Positions 24,181 to 35,413 of a stretch of 64,000 nucleotides of DNA are shown one piece after another (within the stretch, counting starts at the first letter, position 1; each line of letters begins with the position of its first letter). The translations under genes were made by a program, and so were the position numbers. Under the pieces are notes generated by a model, which saw only the letters and a program-made list of their open reading frames with translations, did not search any database and was not told the origin of the DNA. This stretch comes from Petrosia ficiformis (Eukaryota > Porifera > Demospongiae > Haplosclerida > Petrosiidae): positions 2,613,501 to 2,677,500 of the forward strand of contig OX345653.1 of NCBI GenBank assembly GCA_947044365.1, written 5' to 3'.

Positions 24181-24238
24181 ATGTGTGTGTGTGTTTGTAT
24201 GTACTGTATGCATGTATGTATGTATGTATGTATGTATG

Positions 24239-24269
<31 letters not shown>

Positions 24270-24306
24270 GTATTTATGTATGTATGTATGTATGTATGTA
24301 TGTATG

Positions 24307-24340
<34 letters not shown>

Positions 24341-24452
24341 TTTATGTATGTATGTATGTATGTATGTACATGTATGTATATATGTATGTTTGTATGTATG
24401 TTTGTATGTATGTAAGTATTTATGTATGTATGTATGTATGTATGTATGTATG

Positions 24453-24486
<34 letters not shown>

Positions 24487-24671
24487 TTTATGTATGTATT
24501 TATGTATGTATGTATGTATGTACATGTATGTATATATGTATGTATGTATAATATGTATGTATGTATGTCTGTATGTATGTATGTATGTATGTATGTATGT
24601 ACAAACATACATATGTACTTATGTATGTATGTAAGTATTTATGTATGTATGTATGTATGTATGTATGTATG
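24181..24671. repeat. (TATG)n array with internal ~145-bp duplication
   Basis: Nearly 500 bp of TATG units. Landmarks (AAGTATTTATG, TATATATGTATG, CATGTATGTATATATG) recur in the same order at about 24267-24385 and 24414-24538, showing duplication of a block inside the array. Confidence 0.92.
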
Positions 24672-24679
24672 TACCTCAA

Positions 24680-25378
24680 TATCTTTGCTATAAATTGTTG
24701 TAATGTTTCATCTCTTGTTCGTTCTATTACTTTCTGATAATCCAAAAACAGCCACTGTGTCCAGTGATCAGTGGACTAATGGATTGATGAGTGGACTGAT
24801 CAATGAAATAATGGATTGACTAGTGGAGTAATAAGAAGCTAAGAAGGTATGGAGTGATAGTGCGGTTTGTTTTAAGTTATTATACACATTAAGTAACTAC
24901 TCTAGACAACATACATAGTCTGGCGTTGCCGCCCACTTCACATACGTGGAAGTGGGCGAAGTGGGCGGCAACGTCAGACGTAGACTACAACATACCTACA
25001 TACGTACATACAAACAAACATTTGCAAACTACACAAATGCACTAACACACACAAAAGTACAAACAGATGAGAAATGCTTAATATTCTAATGTAGAATCAT
25101 CATTAGATACAGGTAGGTATATAAAATGTATAACTTTAGTTATAGTTACTTGACTAACACCTTTAGATGCTATTATAATCAATCACTTTTAGTTATAGTT
25201 ATATTGTAATTAGTTCATCAAACATTTATAGTCGATTAAAACAAAATCTTAAAATTAACGACATGAATCATGGGACAATCATGTATAATTATGAAACTGT
25301 AACAGTCATACTAAAACAATGCAGCAGTAAATTAAATGTTAGCGTTGACTAATTAGTTTGGTTGTTCTGTTCTTCATT
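24680..25378. other. Spacer between microsatellites and cathepsin L
   Basis: No gene seen. It holds the 72-bp TAGTCT-type hairpin at 24916-24987 and probably the 3'UTR of the minus-strand cathepsin gene. Confidence 0.6.
24916..24987. mobile_element. 72-bp TAGTCT-type hairpin element
   Basis: The inverted repeat begins TAGTCTGGCGTTGCCGCC and ends ...AGACTA. It is flanked by CAACATACA (24907-24915) and CAACATACC (24988-24996), a 9-bp duplication with one mismatch. It is strikingly GC-rich inside an AT-rich region. Only the terminal hexamer and the duplication length match the other family members. Confidence 0.8.
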
Positions 25379-26347
25379 TTACAGAGTTGGATACGAAGCT
25401 GCAGTACAAATACCACACTTGTTATCTTTACGTGCAATCTTGAAATATCCCTCCATTCCCCAACTTTTACCCCAACTATTCTTTATCAACCAGTAATCTT
25501 TACCATCCTCAGTGCCATAACCAACAGCCAGAACACCATGATCAAGCTTGGTTTCTGAACAATGCTTTGGGTCATAAACGCCTTTCTTGTAGAGTTGAAG
25601 GCTCATTTGACTAGCATCCATTGCAACTGAAATTGGGCCAATTGTAGCTACAGCTTCTTGCAAAGCATTACAATCCTTTTTGGCTACTTTGACATGCCCT
25701 TTACATGTTGCTCCAATAGTTTTTGGATTGAATTCACATCGTCCATCCTCAGCTCTATAAGGATAGCTTTCTTCGGTATCATCTCCTCCATTTTTTTCAA
25801 TGTATTTAAATGCAGCAATCATTAATCCACCATTGCAGCCTTCATTACCTTCTTTCTTTGAACAGTCAACCAGCTGTTGCTCGGAAAGAGAGACAAGATT
25901 ACCTGTTTTTAAGGCATGTTGTCCCTCCAAAGACCCTGTGGTGGAGAAAGCCCAACAAGATCCACATTGGCCTTGATTCTTGACTTTTGTAACCACTCCT
26001 TTTTCCCTCCAGTCTACGGTATCAGGGAGTTTAAGCCCTCTTGATTCATAATATGTGGTGTTTGGTCTATCTTCTGGCTGCGGGAGTAATCCATTTCTTT
26101 CCTTTGCAAAATTCACGGGATCCATGTCAGCGTATTCGTTCATTTCTAGCGAGTAGCCATGTTGATCAGCATTAGCATTATGTAGATCAACATATACCTT
26201 CTGAGTTTGCCATATGGTCTGACGGTAGAGTTCTTCATCCTCACTCTCATAACTTTTTCCATACTGCTGTTTCCAGTCTTCCCAAGCAGTTTGATCAAGA
26301 GCTACAGTAGCTGTTATCAGAACAGCAATCAATATAAAATACTTCAT
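25379..26347 (-). CDS. Cathepsin L-like cysteine protease precursor, 322 aa
   Basis: A lysosomal or secreted papain-family endopeptidase of clan CA, family C1A. One uninterrupted exon holds a signal peptide ([15 protein letters not shown], cleavage about residue 16), an I29 inhibitor propeptide with the usual ERFNIN/GNFD region in diverged form, and a mature enzyme starting near [11 protein letters not shown]. Catalytic residues are visible: the oxyanion Gln and catalytic Cys in [10 protein letters not shown], His in [11 protein letters not shown] and Asn in [10 protein letters not shown]. The cathepsin L-type GCNGG motif is present and the length is normal. A damaged copy lies 0.9 kb upstream (27297-28180, same strand), indicating tandem duplication. 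The paralogy to a particular vertebrate cathepsin (L, K, S, V) cannot be resolved by eye. The lack of introns is notable beside the intron-rich neighbours. Confidence 0.96.
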   Translation of the reverse strand: MKYFILIAVLITATVALDQTAWEDWKQQYGKSYESEDEELYRQTIWQTQKVYVDLHNANADQHGYSLEMNEYADMDPVNFAKERNGLLPQPEDRPNTTYYESRGLKLPDTVDWREKGVVTKVKNQGQCGSCWAFSTTGSLEGQHALKTGNLVSLSEQQLVDCSKKEGNEGCNGGLMIAAFKYIEKNGGDDTEESYPYRAEDGRCEFNPKTIGATCKGHVKVAKKDCNALQEAVATIGPISVAMDASQMSLQLYKKGVYDPKHCSETKLDHGVLAVGYGTEDGKDYWLIKNSWGKSWGMEGYFKIARKDNKCGICTAASYPTL

Positions 26348-27296
26348 CTTAAATCAGTTAAAAACTGTTAATTGACCTTTATCTGACCTCGTGCTTATTA
26401 TGATTATTATCACATGACATGATAATTAAAAGCCACGCCTATATAGTCACCTACTATACTATACTAGACTAGACTATACTAGTATTACAGTACAAAATTT
26501 GAATTATATAAAATTATAAATTACGTTCACTTTCTGAAGTGCATTAATACTGCCTGATCAATCATTCACAGGCTGTGCTTGTATTTTTACATCGATCATT
26601 GCACATGAATTACAAATCTACTTCACAAAAACTCTTCGAGTTAGATTGACTAGTAACACTGGCACCAAGGCTGACACTGTCACATGTACATGTTTATTAA
26701 ATTATTATACCATTAATTAGCTTCCAGTTTCACCAATCAATTGTTTTTAATTATAATTATGCTGCTTTAAATACATAACACTGAAAAACTGCACATCATC
26801 AGTGACACATGATAAAGTCAGTTATATATACATAGTCTCAACAGTTATTACGTTACTCAGGCTGTGACCCTTGGTGTACAAATCACATAGTAAGTAGCCT
26901 ATACTTTGTGACTACTGTATCATACGGCACTGAAATATTGGTATATATAATTTATAGTGTTTAGTTTACAAATTCACCAAGTTGCACCAATGGATTTCTG
27001 CTGGATATTTCACAGCCATTTGATTTAGAGTTATCCCAGTGAATTTTAAATTTAGTTAGTTACTGTGCCGGTAGCTATACTGGTGGACGAACATGATTAT
27101 TTTGTGTTTGCATTCCAGATTAATCACTTGGAAAAAGTGAAGGTACTGTGTTAGAGGAAGCATATGGTTACAGTATATGGATATTGTAACAGGACAGGTA
27201 GGAAAATTAATGTCTGATGGCATGTTTAAGTAGATCACAATGTTTGGTACTGTTCGCAAAATAAAAAACCAATAAGACCATGAGTAAAAAGTCAGT
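26348..27296. other. Spacer between cathepsin L and its pseudogene
   Basis: About 950 bp, AT-rich. It holds the cathepsin L promoter side and the decayed 3' flank of the pseudogene. No further gene was recognised. Confidence 0.6.
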
Positions 27297-28180
27297 TAGG
27301 ACTATTGGATATGAAGCTAAAGTACAAATACCACACTTATTATTGCTATGTGTAATCTTAAAATATCCCTTCATTCTCCTGTCTGTGCCCCATCTATCCT
27401 TCATCAACCTTCCATCTTCAGTACCATAACCAAGACTATGATCAAGTTTACTGTCTGAGCACACTAACAGGTCATAGATTCCTTTCTTGTAGAGTTGGAA
27501 GTCACAATGACTAGCATTCATTGCTACTGAAATCGGACCAATGTAAAACTACTGTATCCAAGAGAGAAGGGCAATGTCTTGAAAGAATGTTTCGATACCC
27601 CTTACAGGTTGCTCCAACATCTTCTGGATGATGATAATGACATGTCTCAAATTCAACTGTATATGGATAGTTCTCTTTTGTATCTATACCACCATTCTTC
27701 TCTATGTATTTGAAAGAATTGACCAGACTGGTGGAGGACAAAGCCTCTTCACAATCCCTCTGAAAGTGAAACAAGCTGATTTGTTTTCCAGTGGCTGAGA
27801 AAGCCCAACAAGAACCACATTGGCCTTGGTGTTTCACCTCTGTAACAACATCTCTAGTTCTCCAATCAACAGAAATCGGAAACTTGAGTCCACTGGAAAC
27901 ATAGTAAGTGGTACTGTTGACATCAGAAATTTGTTGCAGTGGTCCGTTACGTTCCTTAGCAAAAACTACAAAATCAATATCCAGCATATGCATTCGTGTG
28001 TAGCCATACTCATCAGCATATTCATTATGTAGATCAACATACACTTTATTATCCCGCCATATGTCTAGATGGTAGAGCTCCTCCACATTACTCTGATACT
28101 TCTTGCTGTACTGTTCCTTCCATTCTTTCCATTCAAATGCTGAAACAGATGTTAGAATAATAACAGTATCATCATCATAG
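27297..28180 (-). pseudogene. Cathepsin L pseudogene
   Basis: Homologous blocks in order match the intact neighbour: propeptide ([29 protein letters not shown]), mature start (DWRTRDVVTEVKHQGQC) and a C-terminal block ending KCGICTLASYP. Disabling changes are plain. There is a deletion just after the active-site Cys that removes the segment with the GCNGG motif, and a frameshift near 27540. A loss of about four residues after the catalytic His gives LDHSLGYG. The Asn-Ser-Trp motif is replaced by DRWG, so the catalytic Asn is gone. The signal peptide is not intact. The copy reaches to within 15-95 bp of the PUS3 start on the opposite strand. Confidence 0.92.
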
Positions 28181-28273
28181 ACATAGTGCACTATGAGTGG
28201 GGTTGACCCTTCCACGTGGATGTATGCAAAATGTCTACAGCCAGGTATACACTTTTCTAGGTGTATTAGAAAT

Positions 28274-29177
28274 ATGGCAACACCTTGTCTGGAGAAAATT
28301 GTTTCACCTCTTCCTAGCAATGAAGATGAGGCTGATACCAAAAGTACAAACAAAGATACAACACGACATAAAAAGAAGAAGCAACAAAGAGAGTTTGATT
28401 TCTCAATGTAAAGTCAATGTATTGTATATATATTGTCATTTACTACAATTCATTCTGAATAGGTGGAATCACAGACATTATGCATTCAAGCTAGCATATT
28501 TGGGTTGGAACTATCATGGGTTTGCTATCCAAGACACTACCAATGAAACTATTGAGGTTTGAAGATTAAATAGAACATTTCTCAATCGTCAATAAAAACG
28601 TACACAGGAGAGAGTAGCCATAGATGAGTTTGGTCTGGATTGATGCATTTCAAAGTTGTAATAATTACTTGAGCATATATATATATATATATAGCACAAC
28701 CATACACTCTTTATTGGAACCTGTCAAAAGCCTAAATATGCATGTAGCTTAAGGTGACTATTATTTATGGCTAAGAACTACAGCAAACTCAAATATTTTT
28801 TATACACTTATAAAGTAGTTATTAATTTTAAATTGATAAGAGTGATTTGTGTACCTGCCATGTGTGCGAAATTGACTAAAATTTTGTAATAACATATGAA
28901 GTAGTAACCTAAAGTATGACTATAAATTATGTCCAGCTAATTATACATAATAATATATTATAATCATACATATTAGGCAAAGTTGTTTGATTGCTTATTA
29001 AAGACAAGATTGATTGAAGATCATCGTCAATGTAACTATTCTCGTTGCGGAAGAACAGACAAGGGAGTATCTGCCCTAGGTCAGGTATGGCATTCTCTAT
29101 AATAACTAAAATTATATCAAATGTGTTCTAATAATTTACACATACACATGAGAGTGAGAGAGAGAGGGGAGAGGGAG

Positions 29178-29260
<83 letters not shown>

Positions 29261-32200
29261 AAAAGAGAGAGAGAGAGAGAGAGAGGATGGACCTTGTGGA
29301 AAGTTCGTCCCACTGAGGGGTCACTGAGTTTAATATAATTACTATTTTATTTTTTAAATTGTCAAAAGTCTAAAGCTATGTTACACTGACAGTGATTCAA
29401 TTGATGCTTATAATTATATATTAGTTATGTATCTTATTCTATTACACACGCACATGACAGGTGATAGCTTTACATGTTCGCTCAAATTTACTGAGTGGAC
29501 CTGGAGTTATTGTCAATGAAGGAAGCAAGGCTCATGAACGAAAAGGTTTGAGAGCTAGACTGACAAAACACACACAAACAGAGATGCTTCCCACTGGAAT
29601 TAATTCCAGCTAAAGGAAATTTCTTAATTACAATTATCTTGCTATGTTAGACATACTCTCTTTACCAACAAAATATTTGACCAACGATTTGACTAAATAC
29701 TCAAGCCTTCAACAGGGTAACGAATCACTGTATGAAAGATAAGATAGATATTTATATATCATAAATTATATACAATTATCTTTTATTCTTAATGTTTTTT
29801 CAGGAGATAAGACTGAAGAGATCAAATACATGCAAATATTAAACAAAGTATTACCAGATGATATTAGAATATTAGCTTGTGCTCCTGTACATGTTGACTT
29901 CAGTGCTAGGTATGATAATTATGTATAAATAGAAGATTGAGTGTAATGGTCATACATAGTCTGTTGTATGTATACTATACATTAGGGGTATGTCATTAAA
30001 TTGATTAATTATCATTATTTGTATTAATTGGTTCAAATCAATGTTGAAATCGGACCTGTGCAGTATTTTTTCAAGCCTGGAGACAACATCCTATCCCACA
30101 CGTAAAATGGTAGTTAAGTGAGAAGGGCCTGGTATCAGCTAGCAAAGGTCATGTTCTTGTCCACAATTGGACAATGAATAATTCATATGTGGTCACATTA
30201 TGAAAATATAATGATGTAATTAGAAGTAGTGTGTAAACTCTGGCAAATGGATGTGCATTTGCTGGTTTATCGGATATGAGCTAAAGAAGGAACAGACTGA
30301 AGCGATATCTTATGTATTGTCGGGTAGCGATGTTTTGGTGGTTCTACTGACTAGCTTCAGTAAATCTATGATTTACCAAGCATTGCCTTGGTTATCTTGG
30401 ACAGAGAACTTCTCCAATAGTCCTTGTAATATCTTCGCTTGTTGCCATAATGAAGAATCAAGTGGTGCTGATGAAAAGGAAAGGGATCCATGTAGCCTTC
30501 ATTGGTGAAGAGCAGCTAGACCAACAAGTGATTAGTACAATTCGTGCTGGTCACATACCACTAGTTTACGATAGTCCAGAGGCTATATTGTCAGCTAGCT
30601 GGAGGAGTACATGTATGCTTGTTTCTAAAATTTGGACTGAGAGAATTATTGCTATAGCTATTGATGAGGCCCATTTGCCAGAATTTACACACTTATTATA
30701 ATTACATCATTAACATATATGAATTATTCATTGTCCATGAAATCGTGGACAAAAACATGACCTTTGCCAGCTGATACTGGCCTTCCCGCTTAATCACCAT
30801 TTTGTGTGTGAGATAGGGCATGGTCTCCAGCTATATTTGTTCATGTAGTTCATTAAAATGGTTGATCATTTGTGTTCAATGAACTCAACAAGATGAATTG
30901 GTATTTAATGCAACTGACAATGTAATTCTGTCATGTTCTTTTAGCTGATTATTATAAAATCAGTCACTAAATTAATAATTAACTAATTAAACTAGTAAAC
31001 TGCTTCATTTGCTTTAGTACTAAAATAATGATAATCAATTAATAGACTAATCTTGGTACTACAAACCTTGGTAAATGGCTATAATAATCAATAATCGCAC
31101 ATCTCTAATGTACACATACATACACATATACATACACAGCACATATATAGATATAGATACACACATACACACACACATGTACATTTATACACACATTTAC
31201 TCATTACAATTGTTTTAGTATCACATTTTTTCAGATTCAGTTGTTTACAAAGAATCTATAAATACTTTTTTCCATTGGGAAATATGAATCTTGATGTGAG
31301 TTATCATTTACTTATATGGTTTTCTACATTTGTGATGTTTTATGATGATGCTCTTAAATTCATAACTCTATTTGATGTTCCAATACGTATGATACTAAAA
31401 AAATTTCTGTGTTCAATTATCTCTCTTTGAAAAAGATTTTTTTTGTAATAGATCATACTAATAATGATCACACATAATTGGCACATTAAATGAATTATAG
31501 AAAAGTTGATAAATAGTTTTTATAGTGTATGGATTATTATAGACATTGCAGAATAGATGGATGGATAGATTGATGGATGGATGGATGGATAGACGGATGG
31601 ACAGATGGACAGACGGACGGATGGATGGACGAACGGACAGACGGATGGATGGACAGACGGAAAGACAGACAGATGGACAACAGATAGACAAGCTTTTATT
31701 ATTGTGAGAACTTCTCTAATGACAACCTATATTTATTAATCCATGTTAGTAGATTTAAACTAGAAATTAGAATGACAATAGTATATCATGCAACGTTTCA
31801 ACATTTTATGGCCTTTGAAAACCCATTTTATGCTGTAATACATTTGTTCTGTGTCACATGCATGGATCTACTTTTAATAAACACATCAGAGAAATATGAA
31901 GATGAATCTCACTTCCATTATTGCATTACTAGTCAATTGTACAATAGTTTCAATGTAGAGTAATGGAAATGATATTACCTTCACTGATCATTTATACATT
32001 TGTCATTCCTACATCTCTGAGTATTGTAAAAAAAATTAATGCCTAGTTGTTTTTTTTGTTTAATTCGTATTATTCTCTACTGATAATATTGATATTTGAT
32101 AGGTATTTATATAATAATTATTTCTTCTAAGATGATGAGAGAAGCTGCACAGAAATTTGTTGGTGATCATGACTACAGAAACTTTTGCAAAGTAATTGAT

Positions 32201-35200
32201 AATAGTATTCATACAATGTATATATTCACTGTGTCGTGGTGTTGTGTCAATAGTGTGTCCACAAATCATTCATTTAAGCAACCAAGATATAGTACTTAAT
32301 TTATGGTACTCAGTGTATAGGCTAGGCTTTCATAGTATTGTAGTATTGTACCATAATTTATATGCTATAATTGTTGTGTGAGCTTACATGAAACACGACA
32401 GGTCATTACATTACAGATGCTATTGTTTGTGTATATACATGTCAGTGATATACAGATTTTCTGGGAGTATGTAGTTGTATTCCTGCTCTGTCTGTACCAG
32501 TGTGAACTAATACATGTATTGCTATTTATCATCCACCAATACTGTATATCATATTATCTGGTGATGATAACATTAATATTATAATTACACTTTTTTATTT
32601 GATAAAGTAGATGGATATTAGTGGTGGTGTTACTAACTTCAAACGAAGGATTTCAAGTTTTATAATTAATCCATTAGATACTGGGTGAGTTGTTTCATTG
32701 AGAATATGATAACAGAACATTTTGGTTAAATACTGAGCAGTACAACTAAAAATAATAATCTTTACACTAATATAGATTTATGAAACATCTAGAAATGTCT
32801 TAAATACTTTTTTCTTTCTTTCAGACCTTCTTCTCCCTATCAAATGTATGAGATGACTATCAGTGGTCAGGCATTTCTCTGGCATCAAGTCAGATGTATG
32901 GCAGGAATTTTGTTTCTAATTGGAAACAACCTGGAAAAGCCTGAGGTTAGGTTAATTATATAGTAGTACCTCTATAAGTGGATTACTGACAAATCACAAC
33001 TCCTCTTTTCATTAGTTAATTGATCATATGTTAGATGTTGAGAAGTGTCCTCGAAAGCCACAGTATGGAATGGCATCAGGTAAGATCTTTAAATATGTCT
33101 GTACATAAGTCTGACAACTGCTAGCCAGCCTTTAGGCTCCATTTTTGTATGATTTCTGTAAAATGTATGACTTTTAGTGTACTATAAATAGTTGAATAGT
33201 TTATATACATTTTTGTACCACTGATGAAGATGACTGAATAGCCATTGAAACGTTTGATATTATAATAAAAACGTTTGATTGATGAAATAAAGAACAATGC
33301 AGAATAAGATCTTTAAAAGTACCACTAAAGTCTGTTCACATTCACAATGACCGTGGGGCCTTATTAGATAGAATTTGATGACATTATAGTGTGTAGTTTA
33401 ATGTCATAAGGTTAATATACATGCTTATACTCAATAATGAAGCAATTGATTGAAATTTAACATACACAGAAAAGAACAGGAAGGATAATTATAAAAATGG
33501 AGTAAAAAGATGGTTGGTTATTTCAAACTGAAGTTACAAATGTTTTTCTGAGGTCATGATGAGTGTGCATGATATTTACATTTATCATATTCCAAACAGA
33601 TTTACCTCTTATTCTATATGATTGTATGTTTGAAGATATTGACTGGCAAGTTGATCAAAGTTAGTATTCATACAATAATTATATGAATGACGAAATGTTC
33701 ACTCACAGGGGCGGATTCAGGATTTGAGATTAGGGATGATTGCCATGGTTCATGTAGGGGGATCTGGGTGCATGCCCCCCAGGAAAATGTTGATTTTGGA
33801 CCTCTAAAAATGGCAATCTGGTTATACCAGCTTCTTAAGACTTTAACTATATAAAAATATATATATATATACTATGTATTCAAAATACTAAGTCTTTCTT
33901 GCTAGAGCTGGAAGTAATTCTAGAGTTGATGTCTCCAGCCACCCCTAGCTCCACCACCAACTCACATGTATCCAGGGGTGTGGAAATATTGAATTGATTG
34001 CCTGAAATTTTGACTTATTTTTACATACTTGAGATTCACTAGATTTATCGGACAATATCCTACATGACTGGCTATTTTCACACCATTGGCATGTACCATC
34101 TCCTTACTCTCTCCCTCCTTTTGTATGGTTTTTTTTTCTTTTCCTAACCTTTATTGTAATTTTATTATCGTATCTAGTTTCATATCGTCATGTAATTAGT
34201 CATTTCCAACAATTGTGGACTAAACACATGATTCAGTGAGTTGTTCAGTTATTGTAATTATTATTTCACACTTTGTGTAATCCTTTCATTAGGACCACAA
34301 TGGTACGACGTATGTTAGATAGTCTTCAATTACCACTTATGTTGTCAGGAGAGTCTGAGTCCATACCTCAAGACCAGGGAAGATCACTTGTCCAGAGTGA
34401 TCATAAGCTAGGAGGTGCGTATAAACCAATACTATCCAGACCAACAAGTGGTGAGTGACACAACTGTATAAGGCTGTGCAAATTGGGCCTGGGGTGAACT
34501 TCCACTACCTCAAAATTTGTGTAAAAGTATTTATGAAACTAAGAAGCTCCAGGCCTGAGGGAAATATCCCCTCCCCCATTTTTTCTGTGAGCCTACAACT
34601 TAGTCTTGCAAGCCAGACCCAACCCTAAAATGAGTAAGGGTCTGGACACGGCCTTTACATCAGCTTGTTCCTGGCACTCTGTACATTGCATCCCAATCAA
34701 ATAGCTGAACCACAAAATTAACATGGAGGTACAGTCAATGATAGAAGCAGCAGGGTGATGTTTGGGATTCGAGACAAAGCAGAAAGAAACCACTGTAGAA
34801 TTTGTTAGTAGGAAGATTCATTTTACTCCCAACTGGCTATGTTAAAAGTGTTTACTACACAACTATACCATTGATATTTGTCATAGTTGTGTCACCCTTA
34901 ATCGCGCTTATGAAAGATCAAATGAAGAGTTTAAGAGCAAAAGATTGGAACTGCATTTTTAGTGTTGGATGTTGGATTTGTTTGCTGATGCATCTTTATT
35001 AGGTCGAGCTGAACGTTTTAAATAATGAAATTCATCAGGATAATTGGATTCCTGTAGTACAAGCTGATATTAAGGCTGTGTCCAGACCCTTCCCAGCTTT
35101 AGGATTGGGTTTGGCTTGCGAGACTACCTACAACTATGTTGTAGAGTGAGGACCTAAAGCTGATTTCATGGGTTCTTAATATTTGATTCAGTCCTAGTTC

Positions 35201-35299
35201 CTAAATGGTTCATTGATTACTATAGATACTTTTGAGGAACGATATGAACATCATAAAGCAAAGAAGAGAAAGATCGATAGTGATGAAGATATAAAATGA
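28274..35299 (+). CDS. PUS3: tRNA pseudouridine(38/39) synthase, PUS3 (14 exons, 418 aa)
   Basis: This TruA-family enzyme isomerises uridines 38/39 in the anticodon stem-loop of tRNAs. Exons: 28274-28407, 28463-28556, 28977-29084, 29461-29545, 29804-29909, 31235-31295, 32132-32191, 32611-32684, 32825-32945, 33016-33079, 33600-33659, 34178-34235, 34293-34450 and 35226-35299. All are in phase. Landmarks are [12 protein letters not shown], the catalytic Asp motif [47 protein letters not shown] and YKPILSRP near the C-terminus. It is somewhat shorter than the remembered human protein (481 aa). An upstream in-frame Met at 28193 would add 27 residues. Introns 5 and 13 carry TIR elements with RecQ-helicase fragments, intron 3 a GA run, intron 6 a GATG array and intron 10 a dispersed repeat. 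Confidence 0.93.
29149..29285. repeat. (GA)n microsatellite in PUS3 intron 3
   Basis: About 135 bp of GA/GAGG/GAAA. Open frames rich in Arg-Glu or Ser-Leu here are artefacts of the dinucleotide period. Confidence 0.93.
30077..30833 (+). mobile_element. TIR element with a broken RecQ-type helicase segment, in PUS3 intron 5
   Basis: Inverted repeats of about 110-120 bp lie at 30077-30190 and 30718-30833; the arms share CTGGAGACC/A, CAAAGGTCATGTT and GGACAATGAATAATTCAT. Between them, two overlapping plus-strand frames (30251-30508, 30450-30701) resemble RecQ helicases: a motif-0-like region ([12 protein letters not shown]), a degraded Walker A (LLTSFSKS), [17 protein letters not shown] and a DEAH box (IAIDEAHLP). 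A frameshift separates the halves. No target duplication was identified. The terminal sequence is unrelated to the TAGTCT family. Confidence 0.78.
31556..31690. repeat. (GATG)n/(GACG)n array in PUS3 intron 6
   Basis: Tetranucleotide tract GGATGGAT...GGACAGACGGA of about 135 bp. No gene. Confidence 0.9.
33323..33585. mobile_element. Dispersed inverted-repeat element, copy 1 (PUS3 intron 10)
   Basis: Starts GTCTGTTCACATTCACAATGACC and ends GAGGTCATGATGAGTGTGCATG, forming diverged terminal inverted repeats. It matches the copy at 47455-47705 along its length, sharing CAATAATGAAGCAAT, GATTGAAATTTAACATACAC, AACAGGAAGGATA and TTTTTCTGAGGTCATG. No coding potential. Confidence 0.75.
34601..35126 (+). 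mobile_element. TAGTCT-family TIR element (526 bp) with RecQ fragment, in PUS3 intron 13
   Basis: The terminal repeats begin TAGTCTTGCAAGCCAGAC and end ...GCTTGCGAGACTA. A perfect 9-bp duplication CCTACAACT flanks it (34592-34600 and 35127-35135). The interior is homologous to the element at 8448-9035 in the opposite orientation and carries the same helicase piece with frameshifts and a stop (Walker A region near 34825, [16 protein letters not shown] near 34890). It lies between the last two PUS3 exons. Confidence 0.9.
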
Positions 35300-35413
35300 T
35301 TATAATTGTACTGTATAATTATTTTGATATTTCGTGTTGCAAAATCAAATAGTGTTGTTTTAGGCATAGAAATATGTGTGACATCCTCATTATAGACAGG
35401 AAGTAAAATTGCA

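Noticed and set aside
22773..24671. Open frames of Met-Tyr-Val-Cys, Ile-His-Thr-Tyr and Ser-Ile-His-Pro repeats
   Set aside because: They arise from tetranucleotide microsatellites, which stay open in several frames on both strands at once. There is no start context, splice structure or domain.
29121..29327. Arg-Glu and Ser-Leu rich frames on both strands
   Set aside because: By-products of the GA dinucleotide run in PUS3 intron 3.
33712..33975. Full MITE starting CAGGGGCGGATTCAG
   Set aside because: The left end looks like a common MITE terminus, but no matching inverted right end or target duplication was found in the following sequence.
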